Assembly: GCF_002387895.1 (NCBI RefSeq)
Contig: NZ_DGLI01000014.1
Coordinates: forward strand, 62,001 to 126,000
Reading direction: 5' to 3'
Origin: Clostridium sp. UBA4548
GTDB lineage: Bacteria; Bacillota; Clostridia; Clostridiales; Clostridiaceae
Length of the DNA stretch: 64,000 nt
Positions 9,562 to 17,071 of this stretch are shown piece by piece; position 1 is the stretch's first letter; each line of letters opens with the position of its first letter. A program made the position numbers and the translations under genes. The notes under the pieces are model-generated. The model was not told where the DNA came from. It made no database searches and saw nothing but the letters and a program-made list of their open reading frames with translations.

Positions 9562-9608
9562 AGAGTCAGGGTAAGAAGTTAATTTATAAATTAACTTACT
9601 CTGACTCT
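9562..9608 (+). terminator. Long hairpin, probable terminator of the membrane protein gene
   Basis: Arms of about 22 bases (starting AGAGTCAG and ending CTGACTCT) are complementary apart from a small bulge. The following bases are CTTAGATTT, so the T tract is weak and termination is less certain. Confidence 0.5.
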
Positions 9609-9729
9609 CTTAGATTTGAGCATAATAAATGAGTTTAAGTTCTAATTTATAACCCTATATCTTAAGCAATTTAAAGCTTTTACAAATAGATGCTTCCAAA
9701 ATTGTTTATGAAGCTATTTAGTATAAAGC

Positions 9730-10218
9730 TTAAACATTACAATATAAGCCTCTTCCAGGTGGTGTTGTGTTGCAGCTTGGAGTACAAATTGCATTTGGAC
9801 TAAGAAGTTCAGGATTATTTCCACCCTTAACAACTAAGTCGCCAGCAACAGGCTGAACATCTGGGGTGATATCAAAGCAAAATACTCCAGTTTGACCTTT
9901 ATCTACACCATTATCAAATTTAATTCCATAAACTTGTCTGCCAGAACCGTCATCAATTGTATGAAGTTTAATTTCATAGTTTGGAGTTTGAGGTTCACCA
10001 TTGATACTTACTGCAATATTACTAATAACAAAATCACCTAAAGGATTTTCAGTAATTCTATCACAAAGCTCTAGAATAAAGTGGCTTAAGCCAGGGGCGG
10101 TAGGGCCAGGTAAACCAGTAACAACTACAGTGTAGCACCATCTAGTTCCGGTTTTATCTAGGGTAAAAGCATAGGTTGATCCTTGATAATTAATTGTTGC
10201 TGTGTTTGAACAAGGCAT
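9730..10218 (-). CDS. Hypothetical protein with Cys-containing ends
   Basis: Unrecognised 162-residue soluble protein without signal peptide or membrane helix. It has many beta-type stretches and an N-terminal MPCSNTATINYQGSTYAF. A segment GLSHFILELCDRI recalls the LSH[FV] strand of beta-sandwich surface domains, and the C-terminus has clustered cysteines (CTPSCN, GLYCNV). The start at 10218 is chosen because GGAGGG lies ten bases upstream; the longer frame would begin inside that ribosome site. Minus-strand DNA upstream has CATAGAATA (rc of 10276-10284), resembling a sporulation sigma-E/K -10 box, but no matching -35 is seen. A spore-surface role is speculation based on Cys content and missing signal peptide. 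Confidence 0.65.
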   Translation of the reverse strand: MPCSNTATINYQGSTYAFTLDKTGTRWCYTVVVTGLPGPTAPGLSHFILELCDRITENPLGDFVISNIAVSINGEPQTPNYEIKLHTIDDGSGRQVYGIKFDNGVDKGQTGVFCFDITPDVQPVAGDLVVKGGNNPELLSPNAICTPSCNTTPPGRGLYCNV

Positions 10219-10548
10219 AATTATTTTTCCCTCCAAATTAATTTTAATTTTACCATTAACATATATAAATTACAGTATTCTATGCGGATGGTAAGGGCTA
10301 AAGAAATTCATTGGAAAGACAATGCTAGAATAAAATAGCAAATTATTATAGTTCATCTATTGATTGTCTACACCATAAAATCTAGAAAGCTAAAATATAT
10401 AATAGTTTTAATTCCTATTAATACATAATATTTAGTTATCAAACAATTTGTGTCAAATATTTTCAGTTATATGATAATAATATGAAAAAATAAAATCAGA
10501 TAAACTAGAGTGGATTTTAAAGAAGAAAACAAAAATTCATGGATAAAA
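10219..10548. other. Non-coding stretch between the Cys protein gene and tRNA-Pro
   Basis: About 330 AT-rich bases with no frame supported by a ribosome site. The only element noted is the CATAnnnTA-type -10 box near 10276-10284 on the minus strand. Confidence 0.4.
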
Positions 10549-10582
10549 TAAAAAAAAGAGAGCTACAATTGTAACTCTCTTT
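10549..10582 (-). terminator. Intrinsic terminator of the tRNA-Pro transcript
   Basis: On the minus strand an 11-bp stem (10559-10569 with 10574-10582 region, one wobble) follows the tRNA 3' end and runs into eight or more T residues. Confidence 0.85.
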
Positions 10583-10658
10583 TGGTCGGGGTGACAGGGA
10601 TTGAACCTGCGACCTCATGGTCCCAAACCACGCGCGCTCCCATCTGCGCTACACCCCG
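10583..10658 (-). tRNA. tRNA-Pro (anticodon UGG)
   Basis: The reverse complement folds into a full cloverleaf of 76 bases. The acceptor stem is CGGGGTG/CACCCCG, the anticodon stem-loop is CGTGG-TTTGGGA-CCATG with anticodon TGG, and the T arm contains GGTTCAATCC. The 3' CCA is encoded. It is a single tRNA with its own terminator and no neighbouring tRNA genes. No integrase or attachment-site repeat was found beside it. Confidence 0.95.
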
Positions 10659-10765
10659 CTGACAAAAATTATTATAGTATATACAAACTATAATGTCAAT
10701 GACTTTTATCAAAAACATGTTGAATATATTTAAAAATGTGGTGAAAAACTTTTCTTATATGTAAA

Positions 10766-10817
10766 AGAATGAAAAGGCTACAACATACTGTCTAGATATA
10801 TAGAGTATGCTGTAGCC
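10766..10817 (-). terminator. Intrinsic terminator of the 216-residue secreted protein gene
   Basis: Stem arms 10776-10789 and 10804-10817 pair over 14 bases with one wobble; the minus-strand tail is TTTTCATTCTTTT. Confidence 0.8.
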
Positions 10818-10828
10818 AAATTTAATAA

Positions 10829-11479
10829 CTACTTAAACTTCTCCGGAAATTGTTTTATTATTCCATCTGTAATTATATCAGAAAACTTTAGCATATGAAT
10901 TTCTCCATCATCATAAGCAGCTATAGACTTTTTCCAATCCTTGTTTAGTTCCGCTATAGCTTGATCAGTCACTAATTGGAGATGTCTATGAAGCATTTCT
11001 TTTATTGTATTTTTTGAATAGTTGGGGTTTAAGCTAACTAAAAGCTCTGCAATATCGTCAGCATTTTTAAACCATAAGGAATTATATTTTTCTAAATCTG
11101 ATGTATTTCCAGCCTTAGCTGCGTCAACAACTTGCCCAGCTATGGAAATATGTTCTCTAAAAAGTTGGGATAACTTTTTCCCGTTATCACTTCCATAAAA
11201 GGCTCCAAAGGAATTACCAATAGCGTCTTGATTTTGTAATAGTCGTTGCAAAGTTTCATCCTTATTTTCTAGATTAGATAAATTACTAATAATATAATTT
11301 CTTGTCCAAGTAACATGATCATCCCACAGTTTATAATTAGCTAACTTGAAGTTAGTTACTTTTCTGCAATTTAAATCATTTATTGGGTGGAAGTATTCAC
11401 TAGCATAAGCAGGAAGTGATGGTATTAATGATATCAGAAAAAATAAAGTTAATGATAAATTTAGGATAAACTTTTTCAT
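10829..11479 (-). CDS. Secreted helical protein of unknown function
   Basis: Exported protein of 216 residues with a clear signal peptide (MKKFILNLSLTLFFL..., cleavage probably after AYA near residue 26). The mature part is helical and keeps several histidines and acidic residues in spaced pairs (LWDDHVTWTR, FREHI, MLHRHLQL, HMLKF), which would suit a metal- or haem-linked helical bundle. Related proteins in clostridia and bacilli are, as I recall, often labelled glycosyltransferase or acetylglutamate kinase in databases; nothing here supports either label. The start has AAAGGAG upstream. Single gene with its own terminator. Confidence 0.7.
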   Translation of the reverse strand: MKKFILNLSLTLFFLISLIPSLPAYASEYFHPINDLNCRKVTNFKLANYKLWDDHVTWTRNYIISNLSNLENKDETLQRLLQNQDAIGNSFGAFYGSDNGKKLSQLFREHISIAGQVVDAAKAGNTSDLEKYNSLWFKNADDIAELLVSLNPNYSKNTIKEMLHRHLQLVTDQAIAELNKDWKKSIAAYDDGEIHMLKFSDIITDGIIKQFPEKFK

Positions 11480-11655
11480 TGTATTTCACTCCTTTTACTT
11501 TGTAGTACTAGTATAGTATTTTCAAAAACAAAATGTCTTTATTCATTAATATCAAATAAATTATAGCTTGGAAATATATGTATCTTATTATATAATTTAT
11601 GATATATTTTAATAATAAAGGTTATATTAATAAATATAAATTTTGAGGTGAAATT

Positions 11656-12033
11656 ATGAAGGAGTTTAATAAGTATAATTTAAATTTAATCAGTGATTTT
11701 CCGGTGAAGATATTTAAGGATAGAGAAGAAGATTTAGATTTAATCATCCCTATAGAAAATAGAACAGTAAATCTTTGTATGGATAACATGCCACAGGTTA
11801 TAGCTTCTAGAATACAGTATAGCAATGTTAATAGCTTAATGATAAGAATTTCTAAGGAGGAAAATAACAATATAGGAACAATTCACTTTTTAAGTGATGA
11901 GGGTGCTCATTCAACTATGAGTAATTTTGAAATAGATTACGGCAAGTGTCACATTAAAGTTTTGCTTAAGGAGTATTCTGTGGATATGTTATTTGTAGAT
12001 ACTAACTGTCCTTTATCCTATGATAAGATTTAA
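11656..12033 (+). CDS. Hypothetical soluble protein
   Basis: Unrecognised 125-residue acidic protein with no signal peptide or membrane helix. It contains an evenly mixed alpha/beta pattern and ends TNCPLSYDKI. The ATG follows GAGGTGAAATT at a good distance, and the coding frame is unbroken, so the gene is probably real. It stands alone; the nearest gene downstream starts 200 bases away with its own promoter. No function is proposed. Confidence 0.6.
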   Translation: MKEFNKYNLNLISDFPVKIFKDREEDLDLIIPIENRTVNLCMDNMPQVIASRIQYSNVNSLMIRISKEENNNIGTIHFLSDEGAHSTMSNFEIDYGKCHIKVLLKEYSVDMLFVDTNCPLSYDKI

Positions 12034-12136
12034 CAATATTATGGAAGGTAAGTTCTCCTAGACTTTTCAAATATAAGTTAATTTTCCACTCAAAATCTAT
12101 GAATTCAATAAACTTATTAAGCATTTAAGATTTTAT

Positions 12137-12164
12137 TTGACCGTTAAACATAATATCCTATACA
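12137..12164 (+). promoter_or_regulatory. Sigma-A-type promoter
   Basis: TTGACC (12137-12142), 16 bases, then TATACA (12159-12164); it lies about 70 bases ahead of the next ATG. Confidence 0.55.
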
Positions 12165-12232
12165 AAGAGTTAAAATTTCTGTTATAATAGCCATTATTGA
12201 GAGCAAATTTTGCAGGAGGAATGAATCTTAGT

Positions 12233-12655
12233 ATGAAAGAATTCAAGTTTAATACATTAACTAAAAAATACACTAGAAGACAGCTGGCTATAAGCTTACT
12301 TATGACCATATCTATTATAATAACAGCCATTGGATTATTTGTAAGAGGCAGCATTTTTTATGGAAGATTGTTTGCAGTTTTATCTATAGTAGCTTTATTT
12401 ATGTCATATACAATGATTAAAAAAGTAAGAATTATTGAGGACATAAATTATCTTATTATACATAAAGATAGATTTGAGCTTAACAACAATTTTTCAACTA
12501 AGGGAAAAATGTTCAAGTTTAATGATATAAGTGATGTGCGTTTTACAATGAAAGGTATTAAGTTTAGAGTAGGTATTAGGGAGTATAGAGTAGCGTACAA
12601 TTTTCTAGAAGAACAGGACATCGAAAAGGTTAAAAATGTATTTGGAAGATATTAA
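12233..12655 (+). CDS. Small membrane protein with cytoplasmic C-terminal domain
   Basis: Unrecognised 140-residue protein. Two membrane helices (about residues 20-60) are followed by a soluble domain of about 80 residues with a PH-like strand pattern (INYLIIHKDRFEL..., FKFNDISDVRF). This arrangement resembles small bacterial PH-domain membrane proteins, but the match is weak. The start at 12233 is preferred: GGAGGA ends at 12220, touching the alternative ATG at 12221, which would leave no spacing. A sigma-A-type promoter lies upstream and a bidirectional terminator downstream, so it is a single-gene unit. Confidence 0.6.
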   Translation: MKEFKFNTLTKKYTRRQLAISLLMTISIIITAIGLFVRGSIFYGRLFAVLSIVALFMSYTMIKKVRIIEDINYLIIHKDRFELNNNFSTKGKMFKFNDISDVRFTMKGIKFRVGIREYRVAYNFLEEQDIEKVKNVFGRY

Positions 12656-12687
12656 AATACATAGATCATAATAAAATACTTAAATAA

Positions 12688-12724
12688 AAAATAGTAAGCT
12701 TATTTTTAAGCTTACTATTTTTTA
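12688..12724. terminator. Bidirectional terminator between convergent genes
   Basis: A stem of 12-14 bp (12691-12702 with 12707-12718) has A runs before and T runs after it, so it can serve the membrane protein gene and the phzF-like gene. Confidence 0.85.
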
Positions 12725-12734
12725 TGCTAAGGAA

Positions 12735-13661
12735 TTATAAATTAAATTCTTTTTTATCTAGTATTGTAGCTTTTCCCCCAACTTTAATGATGAAGTCATC
12801 CATTTCACCTTGAACCTTAGCAATAACTTCACTAGGATTTCCCATGTAGTATCCTTGCTCACATACTATGGTTGTGTCATCGGTAAAAGGATAAAGCTTA
12901 TTTTTGATTAAATAAGCAGCAAGAGCTCCATTAGCAGTTCCAGTGGCACTTTCTTCATCTATACCAACTGCAGGACCAAAGTTTCTTGTAGAAACAGTGG
13001 AGTTGCTGTTTTCAGTTTTAAAGGTAAAAGCGTGAACCCCAATTAAATTTTTATCATTGCTATAATCAGCAAGAGCTTTAAAATCAGGAGTTATACTTTT
13101 AAGGGCATCTAAAGTTTTAACTGGAAGAATTAAATCACTAAGACCAGTAGACACAGCCATTGGCCTTGCCATATATCCAGTAACTCCAACACCTATATCA
13201 TTTATAGAGATTCCCATAATCTCACAAAGTCGCTCTAAGTCCTGTACTGAAAGAGAAAATAAAAATTTTGGAGTAGCTTGAGTCATAAGCACGTTTTGTA
13301 GCTTATTGTTTTCAAAAGCTAGTTCTACGTCTAGAATTCCAGCTAAAGTCTTTTGTTTTAGCTTAATAATTTCATTAGAACCTTTAATCATGCCTAGTTG
13401 ACCTAGAGTGCTAAAAGCTGCAATAGTTGCATGACCGCATAAATCCACCTCTGTAGTAGGGGTGAAGAACTTTACTTCAAAATCATAATTCTCATTGCCT
13501 GCAGCTTTAGTTACAAAAGCAGTTTCTGAAAGACCAACTTCCTTTGCAATAGCTTGCATCATTTCTGTAGATAGCCCCTTAGCATCAGGTACTACACCAG
13601 CACCATTTCCACCTCTGTCATTATAGGTAAAGGCATTAACTAAATAAACTTCTTTTTTCAT
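12735..13661 (-). CDS. PhzF-family isomerase-like protein
   Basis: Cytoplasmic protein of 308 residues in the PhzF/diaminopimelate-epimerase-like fold, a superfamily of isomerases. Family marks are the N-terminal VNAFTYNDRGGNGAGVV, the catalytic glutamate motif GLSETAFV (near residue 45), the FTPTTEVDLCGHATIAA stretch and the C-terminal EESATGTANGALAAYL. The true substrate of most family members is not known, and no phenazine genes are nearby, so a phenazine role is not implied. The start at 13661 is chosen because GGGAGA lies seven bases before it; the longer frame starts within that site. Confidence 0.9.
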   Translation of the reverse strand: MKKEVYLVNAFTYNDRGGNGAGVVPDAKGLSTEMMQAIAKEVGLSETAFVTKAAGNENYDFEVKFFTPTTEVDLCGHATIAAFSTLGQLGMIKGSNEIIKLKQKTLAGILDVELAFENNKLQNVLMTQATPKFLFSLSVQDLERLCEIMGISINDIGVGVTGYMARPMAVSTGLSDLILPVKTLDALKSITPDFKALADYSNDKNLIGVHAFTFKTENSNSTVSTRNFGPAVGIDEESATGTANGALAAYLIKNKLYPFTDDTTIVCEQGYYMGNPSEVIAKVQGEMDDFIIKVGGKATILDKKEFNL

Positions 13662-13737
13662 CCGTATCTCTCCCATGATTATATTTTAAAAATATTAGCC
13701 TAGGCTAGTTAAATATATTATTATTTTAGCTAGATAT

Positions 13738-15111
13738 TTACTTTAGATACATTTCTCCTACTTTATTTACATCCCCAGCACCAATAGTAAGAAGTAAATC
13801 TCCTTCTCTTAGATTTTCTTTTAAGTAAGAGACTATTTCTTCAAAGCTATGGAAGTTAAGAGCTTTAACTCCGTTAGCTCTAATAGCATCTCCAAGAGTT
13901 ATAGAACTAACAATCCCAGTATCCTTTTCTCGAGCAGCATATATATCAGCTAGGATTAACTCATCAACACCGTGAAAGCATTCTACAAAATCTTTGAATA
14001 AGGTTATAGTTCTAGTATAAGTATGAGGTTGAAATACCCCAAAAATTCTATTATGAGGATAGTTTTGTGCAGCTTTTAGAGTAGCTAGAATTTCAGTTGG
14101 GTGATGTGCATAGTCATCAATAACATTAATTCCATTTTTAACCCCTTTAAGCTCAAATCTTCTGTGAGTTCCTTTGAAGTTAGATAATCCTCTAGTAATA
14201 GATTCTTTAGAAAAATTCAGGGCAAGGGCGCAGCAAATTGCTGAAAGAGAGTTAAGTACATTGTGCTCTCCAGGAACGTTCAGTTCTACACTAAACAATT
14301 TTTCATCACTCTTATAGGCATCAAAGGATGCACAGCCAAGAGTGTTGTAAAATATATTCTTAGCTCTAAATTCACCATTATTTATTCCATAAGTCAGTAC
14401 ATTACACTTAGCATTTTCCACCACATCTAATACATCAGTATCATCTGCATTCGCAACCATATAACCATCTTTAGGGATTATATCTACAAACTGTTTAAAG
14501 GTATCTTTAATGTGGGCTAAGTCTCTATAATAATCCAGGTGGTCTGCATCTATATTAAGAATTATTCCAATATAAGGGTAAAATTTCAAGAAAGATCCCT
14601 TATACTCACAAGCCTCAGTAACAAAGTATTCACTGCTACCAGCAAGAACATTTCCATTTATTACATCAAGTTCTCCACCTACAAGAATAGTTGGATCCAC
14701 ATCTTCTTCTAGCACAATATGTGAAACCATGGAAGTAGTAGTGGTTTTACCGTGAGTTCCAGATACAGCTATGCCGTATTTATGGCCAAGCATGATTTTC
14801 CCTAAAAATTCTGCTCTATCCATCATAGGAATATTTAGTTGTTCCGCTTTTATAAACTCAACGTTATCAGGATGAACAGCAGCGGTGTAAACTACTAAGT
14901 CCACATCCTTTATGTTGTCACTATGATGACCAATGTATATTTCCGCACCTTTATTTCTAAGTTTATCTACTATGGAAGAATCCTTCATGTCCGATCCCGA
15001 CACTTTATAACCATTCTTAAGTAGTATTTCTGCCAATCCACTCATGCTAATTCCACCAATTCCAATGAAGTGAACTTTTTTATTTGTATCCTTTAAAAAA
15101 TCGAAAGACAT
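13738..15111 (-). CDS. murC: UDP-N-acetylmuramate--L-alanine ligase
   Basis: Cytoplasmic peptidoglycan-precursor enzyme that joins L-alanine to UDP-MurNAc using ATP. The 457-residue length is right for the family. It has the N-terminal UDP-binding segment FIGIGGISMSGLA (residues 15-27), the P-loop GTHGKTTT (118-125), the central ligase motif around NIDADHLDYY and the C-terminal DDYAHHPTEI motif. The start is ATG after AAGGAG. It is transcribed alone here. As I recall, murC lies next to purR in C. acetobutylicum; here purR is about 48 kb away, which hints at rearrangement or insertion. Confidence 0.97.
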   Translation of the reverse strand: MSFDFLKDTNKKVHFIGIGGISMSGLAEILLKNGYKVSGSDMKDSSIVDKLRNKGAEIYIGHHSDNIKDVDLVVYTAAVHPDNVEFIKAEQLNIPMMDRAEFLGKIMLGHKYGIAVSGTHGKTTTTSMVSHIVLEEDVDPTILVGGELDVINGNVLAGSSEYFVTEACEYKGSFLKFYPYIGIILNIDADHLDYYRDLAHIKDTFKQFVDIIPKDGYMVANADDTDVLDVVENAKCNVLTYGINNGEFRAKNIFYNTLGCASFDAYKSDEKLFSVELNVPGEHNVLNSLSAICCALALNFSKESITRGLSNFKGTHRRFELKGVKNGINVIDDYAHHPTEILATLKAAQNYPHNRIFGVFQPHTYTRTITLFKDFVECFHGVDELILADIYAAREKDTGIVSSITLGDAIRANGVKALNFHSFEEIVSYLKENLREGDLLLTIGAGDVNKVGEMYLK

Positions 15112-15294
15112 GATAACAGCTCCTTATAATAAAAAATAGCTCATCTTTAAATTATATACAAAAATCTTTAAAAAGGACACTACGAAAATTAAAAATATAA
15201 AAATCGAAAAAATTCTAAAAGTTTTATTTATTTTTGTGAAACTTTTCTGTTTAAGCATATATAACTATTGATACTATATGAGGGGGAAGAGAAT

Positions 15295-15870
15295 ATGTAT
15301 TATGAGGAGTTAATCATTAGAGCAAAAGAAGGGGATAAAATGGCCTTAGAGGAATTAATGATGAAATATAAGGGGCTTATTATTAAACATGGTAATAGTG
15401 TTTATATTAATGGTTATGACAAGGAGGATTTAATTCAAATTGGGTATATGTCAGTAATGAATGCAGTAAACAAGTATGATTTCCAAAAGGGAAATTTTAC
15501 AGCTTATGTGAGCTTTGCAATACAAAAAAACTTCAATTATTTAATAAGGGGTAAAGCAAGGGAAAATTATGTTAGCAGTTTAGATTATTATATAGAAGAT
15601 GAGGTGCAGTTAGTAGATATCATAAAGTCAGAAGAAAATATCGAGGGGGAATATATAAAAAAGGAAATTAAAAAAATAGTTCAGCAGTGCATAAATGAGT
15701 TACCCGTGGAGTTAAGGGATATTATAGATTATCATTACATCAAAAATGAAGGCACTCTAAAAAAGTATTCAGAGGAAAAAAATATAAACTATAGAATTGT
15801 AACAAAAAGAAAAGGACAAGCTATTAGGCTTTTAAAGGAAGCTTTAAACCATAGAAATATAACTTGTTAG
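15295..15870 (+). CDS. Small alternative sigma factor (sigma-70 family)
   Basis: RNA polymerase sigma factor of 191 residues, covering region 2 (KGLIIKHGNSVYINGYDKEDLIQIGYMSVMNA..., about 25-65) and region 4 (about 135-185). There is no region 1 and the two regions are joined by a short acidic linker. Length and region 2 sequence resemble the TcdR/BotR/UviA group that drives toxin or bacteriocin genes in clostridia, though ordinary ECF factors are also possible. The start at 15295 is chosen because AGGGGGAAGAG sits just before it; the TTG at 15268 has none. No anti-sigma gene is adjacent. The next transcript downstream encodes a 49-residue protein behind a structured leader. Confidence 0.85.
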   Translation: MYYEELIIRAKEGDKMALEELMMKYKGLIIKHGNSVYINGYDKEDLIQIGYMSVMNAVNKYDFQKGNFTAYVSFAIQKNFNYLIRGKARENYVSSLDYYIEDEVQLVDIIKSEENIEGEYIKKEIKKIVQQCINELPVELRDIIDYHYIKNEGTLKKYSEEKNINYRIVTKRKGQAIRLLKEALNHRNITC

Positions 15871-15953
15871 GATTGAAACTATAGAATAATTTTATAGGAT
15901 ATAAGGTTAATTAGATGAAAAAGTTCCAATATTGAGAAAATTAACAAAAACCC

Positions 15954-16206
15954 TTCACTTTTTGAAATAAGTGTGTTAAAATATAAACAAAGAGCAAGTG
16001 AAAAATATTTTTTATTAAATATTGATTTTGTTAATAAAATTAATAGTCAAAAGGTTATTATCCTATCAGGAGTATTATTTGCTATGAAAAAAACACTGAT
16101 GCCATGATCTATGGGCTGTATTCTTAATCATAGGATATTAACCTGCGGGAATTTTTAGCCACAAGTTGTTTTAGGAAATAATCCACTAAAGCTTAGACTT
16201 TAGTGG
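15954..16206 (+). ncRNA. Candidate structured leader RNA upstream of a 49-codon ORF
   Basis: About 360 bases without a gene. A possible promoter is TTCACT (15954-15959), 17 bases, TAAAAT (15977-15982) with an upstream TGTG. The following RNA can form a long-range stem between AGGTTATTATCCTAT (16052-16066) and ATAGGATATTAACCT (16129-16143), 14 of 15 positions pairing, enclosing a small CCAT-GATCT-ATGG hairpin. A perfect 9-bp stem (16183-16191 with 16198-16206) then ends ten bases before the ribosome site of the small ORF. I do not recognise a known riboswitch consensus. It may be a regulatory leader or a separate RNA. Confidence 0.45.
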
Positions 16207-16231
16207 TATAATTATAGAGGAGAGTGTGAAA

Positions 16232-16381
16232 ATGTTAACAAATATTGAATATCAATATGTAACATGGCAATTCAAACTTAAGAAAAGAGATGACAGAAAA
16301 GCAATTAATGAATTAGATGAAAGAATAGATGGAATGGATGTTGAATATTTAGGATGGCAATTTGAAGATATTCTAATCTAA
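16232..16381 (+). CDS. Small protein of 49 residues with two WQF motifs
   Basis: Short gene with a strong ribosome site (GAGGAGAG, eight bases before ATG). The product is soluble, highly charged in its centre (KLKKRDDRK...DERIDG) and carries two copies of a Tyr-x-x-Trp-Gln-Phe pattern: YVTWQFK at residues 9-15 and YLGWQFE at 39-45, that is, one near each end. This internal repeat argues for a real protein. The 37-residue ORF at 24445-24558 has a related NWQYHL segment and is likewise preceded by a hairpin. It lies downstream of the small sigma factor. Function unknown. Confidence 0.55.
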   Translation: MLTNIEYQYVTWQFKLKKRDDRKAINELDERIDGMDVEYLGWQFEDILI

Positions 16382-16518
16382 GTAAAGAGCAGGCTTGTTT
16401 TGATTTATAGTTTTAAAAGGCGATTTAATTACTATTAAAAGAAGATAATTATCTTTTGAAATTTAATTAAACCTTTTGTTAATTAAGTGAAGTCCCTATA
16501 ATTTATTATATACTCTAA

Positions 16519-16554
16519 AGGGTAGCTAAGGATGAATAGCTGCTCTTTTTTTGT
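16519..16554 (+). terminator. Intrinsic terminator downstream of the 49-residue ORF
   Basis: Stem 16519-16527 with 16538-16546 (two wobble pairs), followed by seven T residues. Confidence 0.75.
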
Positions 16555-16584
16555 TTTTTATGATTAATAAAAAACCTATAAAAA

Positions 16585-16626
16585 ATACACCCCAAAATGA
16601 AAAGCTATTTTGAGGTGTATTTTTTA
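16585..16626. terminator. Bidirectional terminator at the end of the YciI-like gene
   Basis: A stem of about 17 bp with one mismatch, flanked by A runs on the left and T runs on the right; it overlaps the minus-strand stop codon. Confidence 0.8.
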
Positions 16627-16920
16627 CTTCATAAATATAGGAGAAACCTTGCAAGGTTTAACATCAACACTTTCCCATACATTTCCTTTGATATAAGGTT
16701 CTATGGCAAGCCAGTTGTCTAACTCTTTTCTAGAAGGGAAATCCACCATAAGCACAGAACCAATCATTTGATCCTTTTCATCAACAAGAGCAGCTGCACA
16801 TAAAAACTTGTTCTCCTTAGCCATTGAAGCTGCAAGGGCTAAATGCTCATCACGATATGCAAGTCTTCTTTCAATAGCTTTTTCATCTTTTCCATCATAA
16901 CCAGTAACTAAAAATTGCAT
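16624..16920 (-). CDS. YciI-like protein
   Basis: Cytoplasmic protein of 98 residues in the YCII-related family, a ferredoxin-like fold with an unclear enzymatic role. Family signs are the N-terminal strand MQFLVTGYDG, the conserved RDEHLA segment around residues 26-31, a central G-S-V-L-M-V-D-F strand and a C-terminal Pro-Tyr containing helix (AIEPYIKGNVW). The start at 16920 is used because AGGAAG lies about seven bases upstream; a longer reading frame has no ribosome site. Single gene. Specific substrate unknown. Confidence 0.85.
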   Translation of the reverse strand: MQFLVTGYDGKDEKAIERRLAYRDEHLALAASMAKENKFLCAAALVDEKDQMIGSVLMVDFPSRKELDNWLAIEPYIKGNVWESVDVKPCKVSPIFMK

Positions 16921-17071
16921 AAACTCACTTCCTTTCAACATCTCCTATTATATACCTAAAAAGATTTCGTGAAAATCTCAGAAAATATGAATATGAAAAC
17001 TCCCTGTGGAAATATTAAACATATATTCAATATGAACATATATAAAGTTGGTCTACGGAAGGGGTTTGTTT

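Noticed and set aside
10583..10658. tRNA-Pro as an integration site of a mobile island
   Set aside because: No integrase nearby and no partial repeat of the tRNA 3' end was seen elsewhere in the window.
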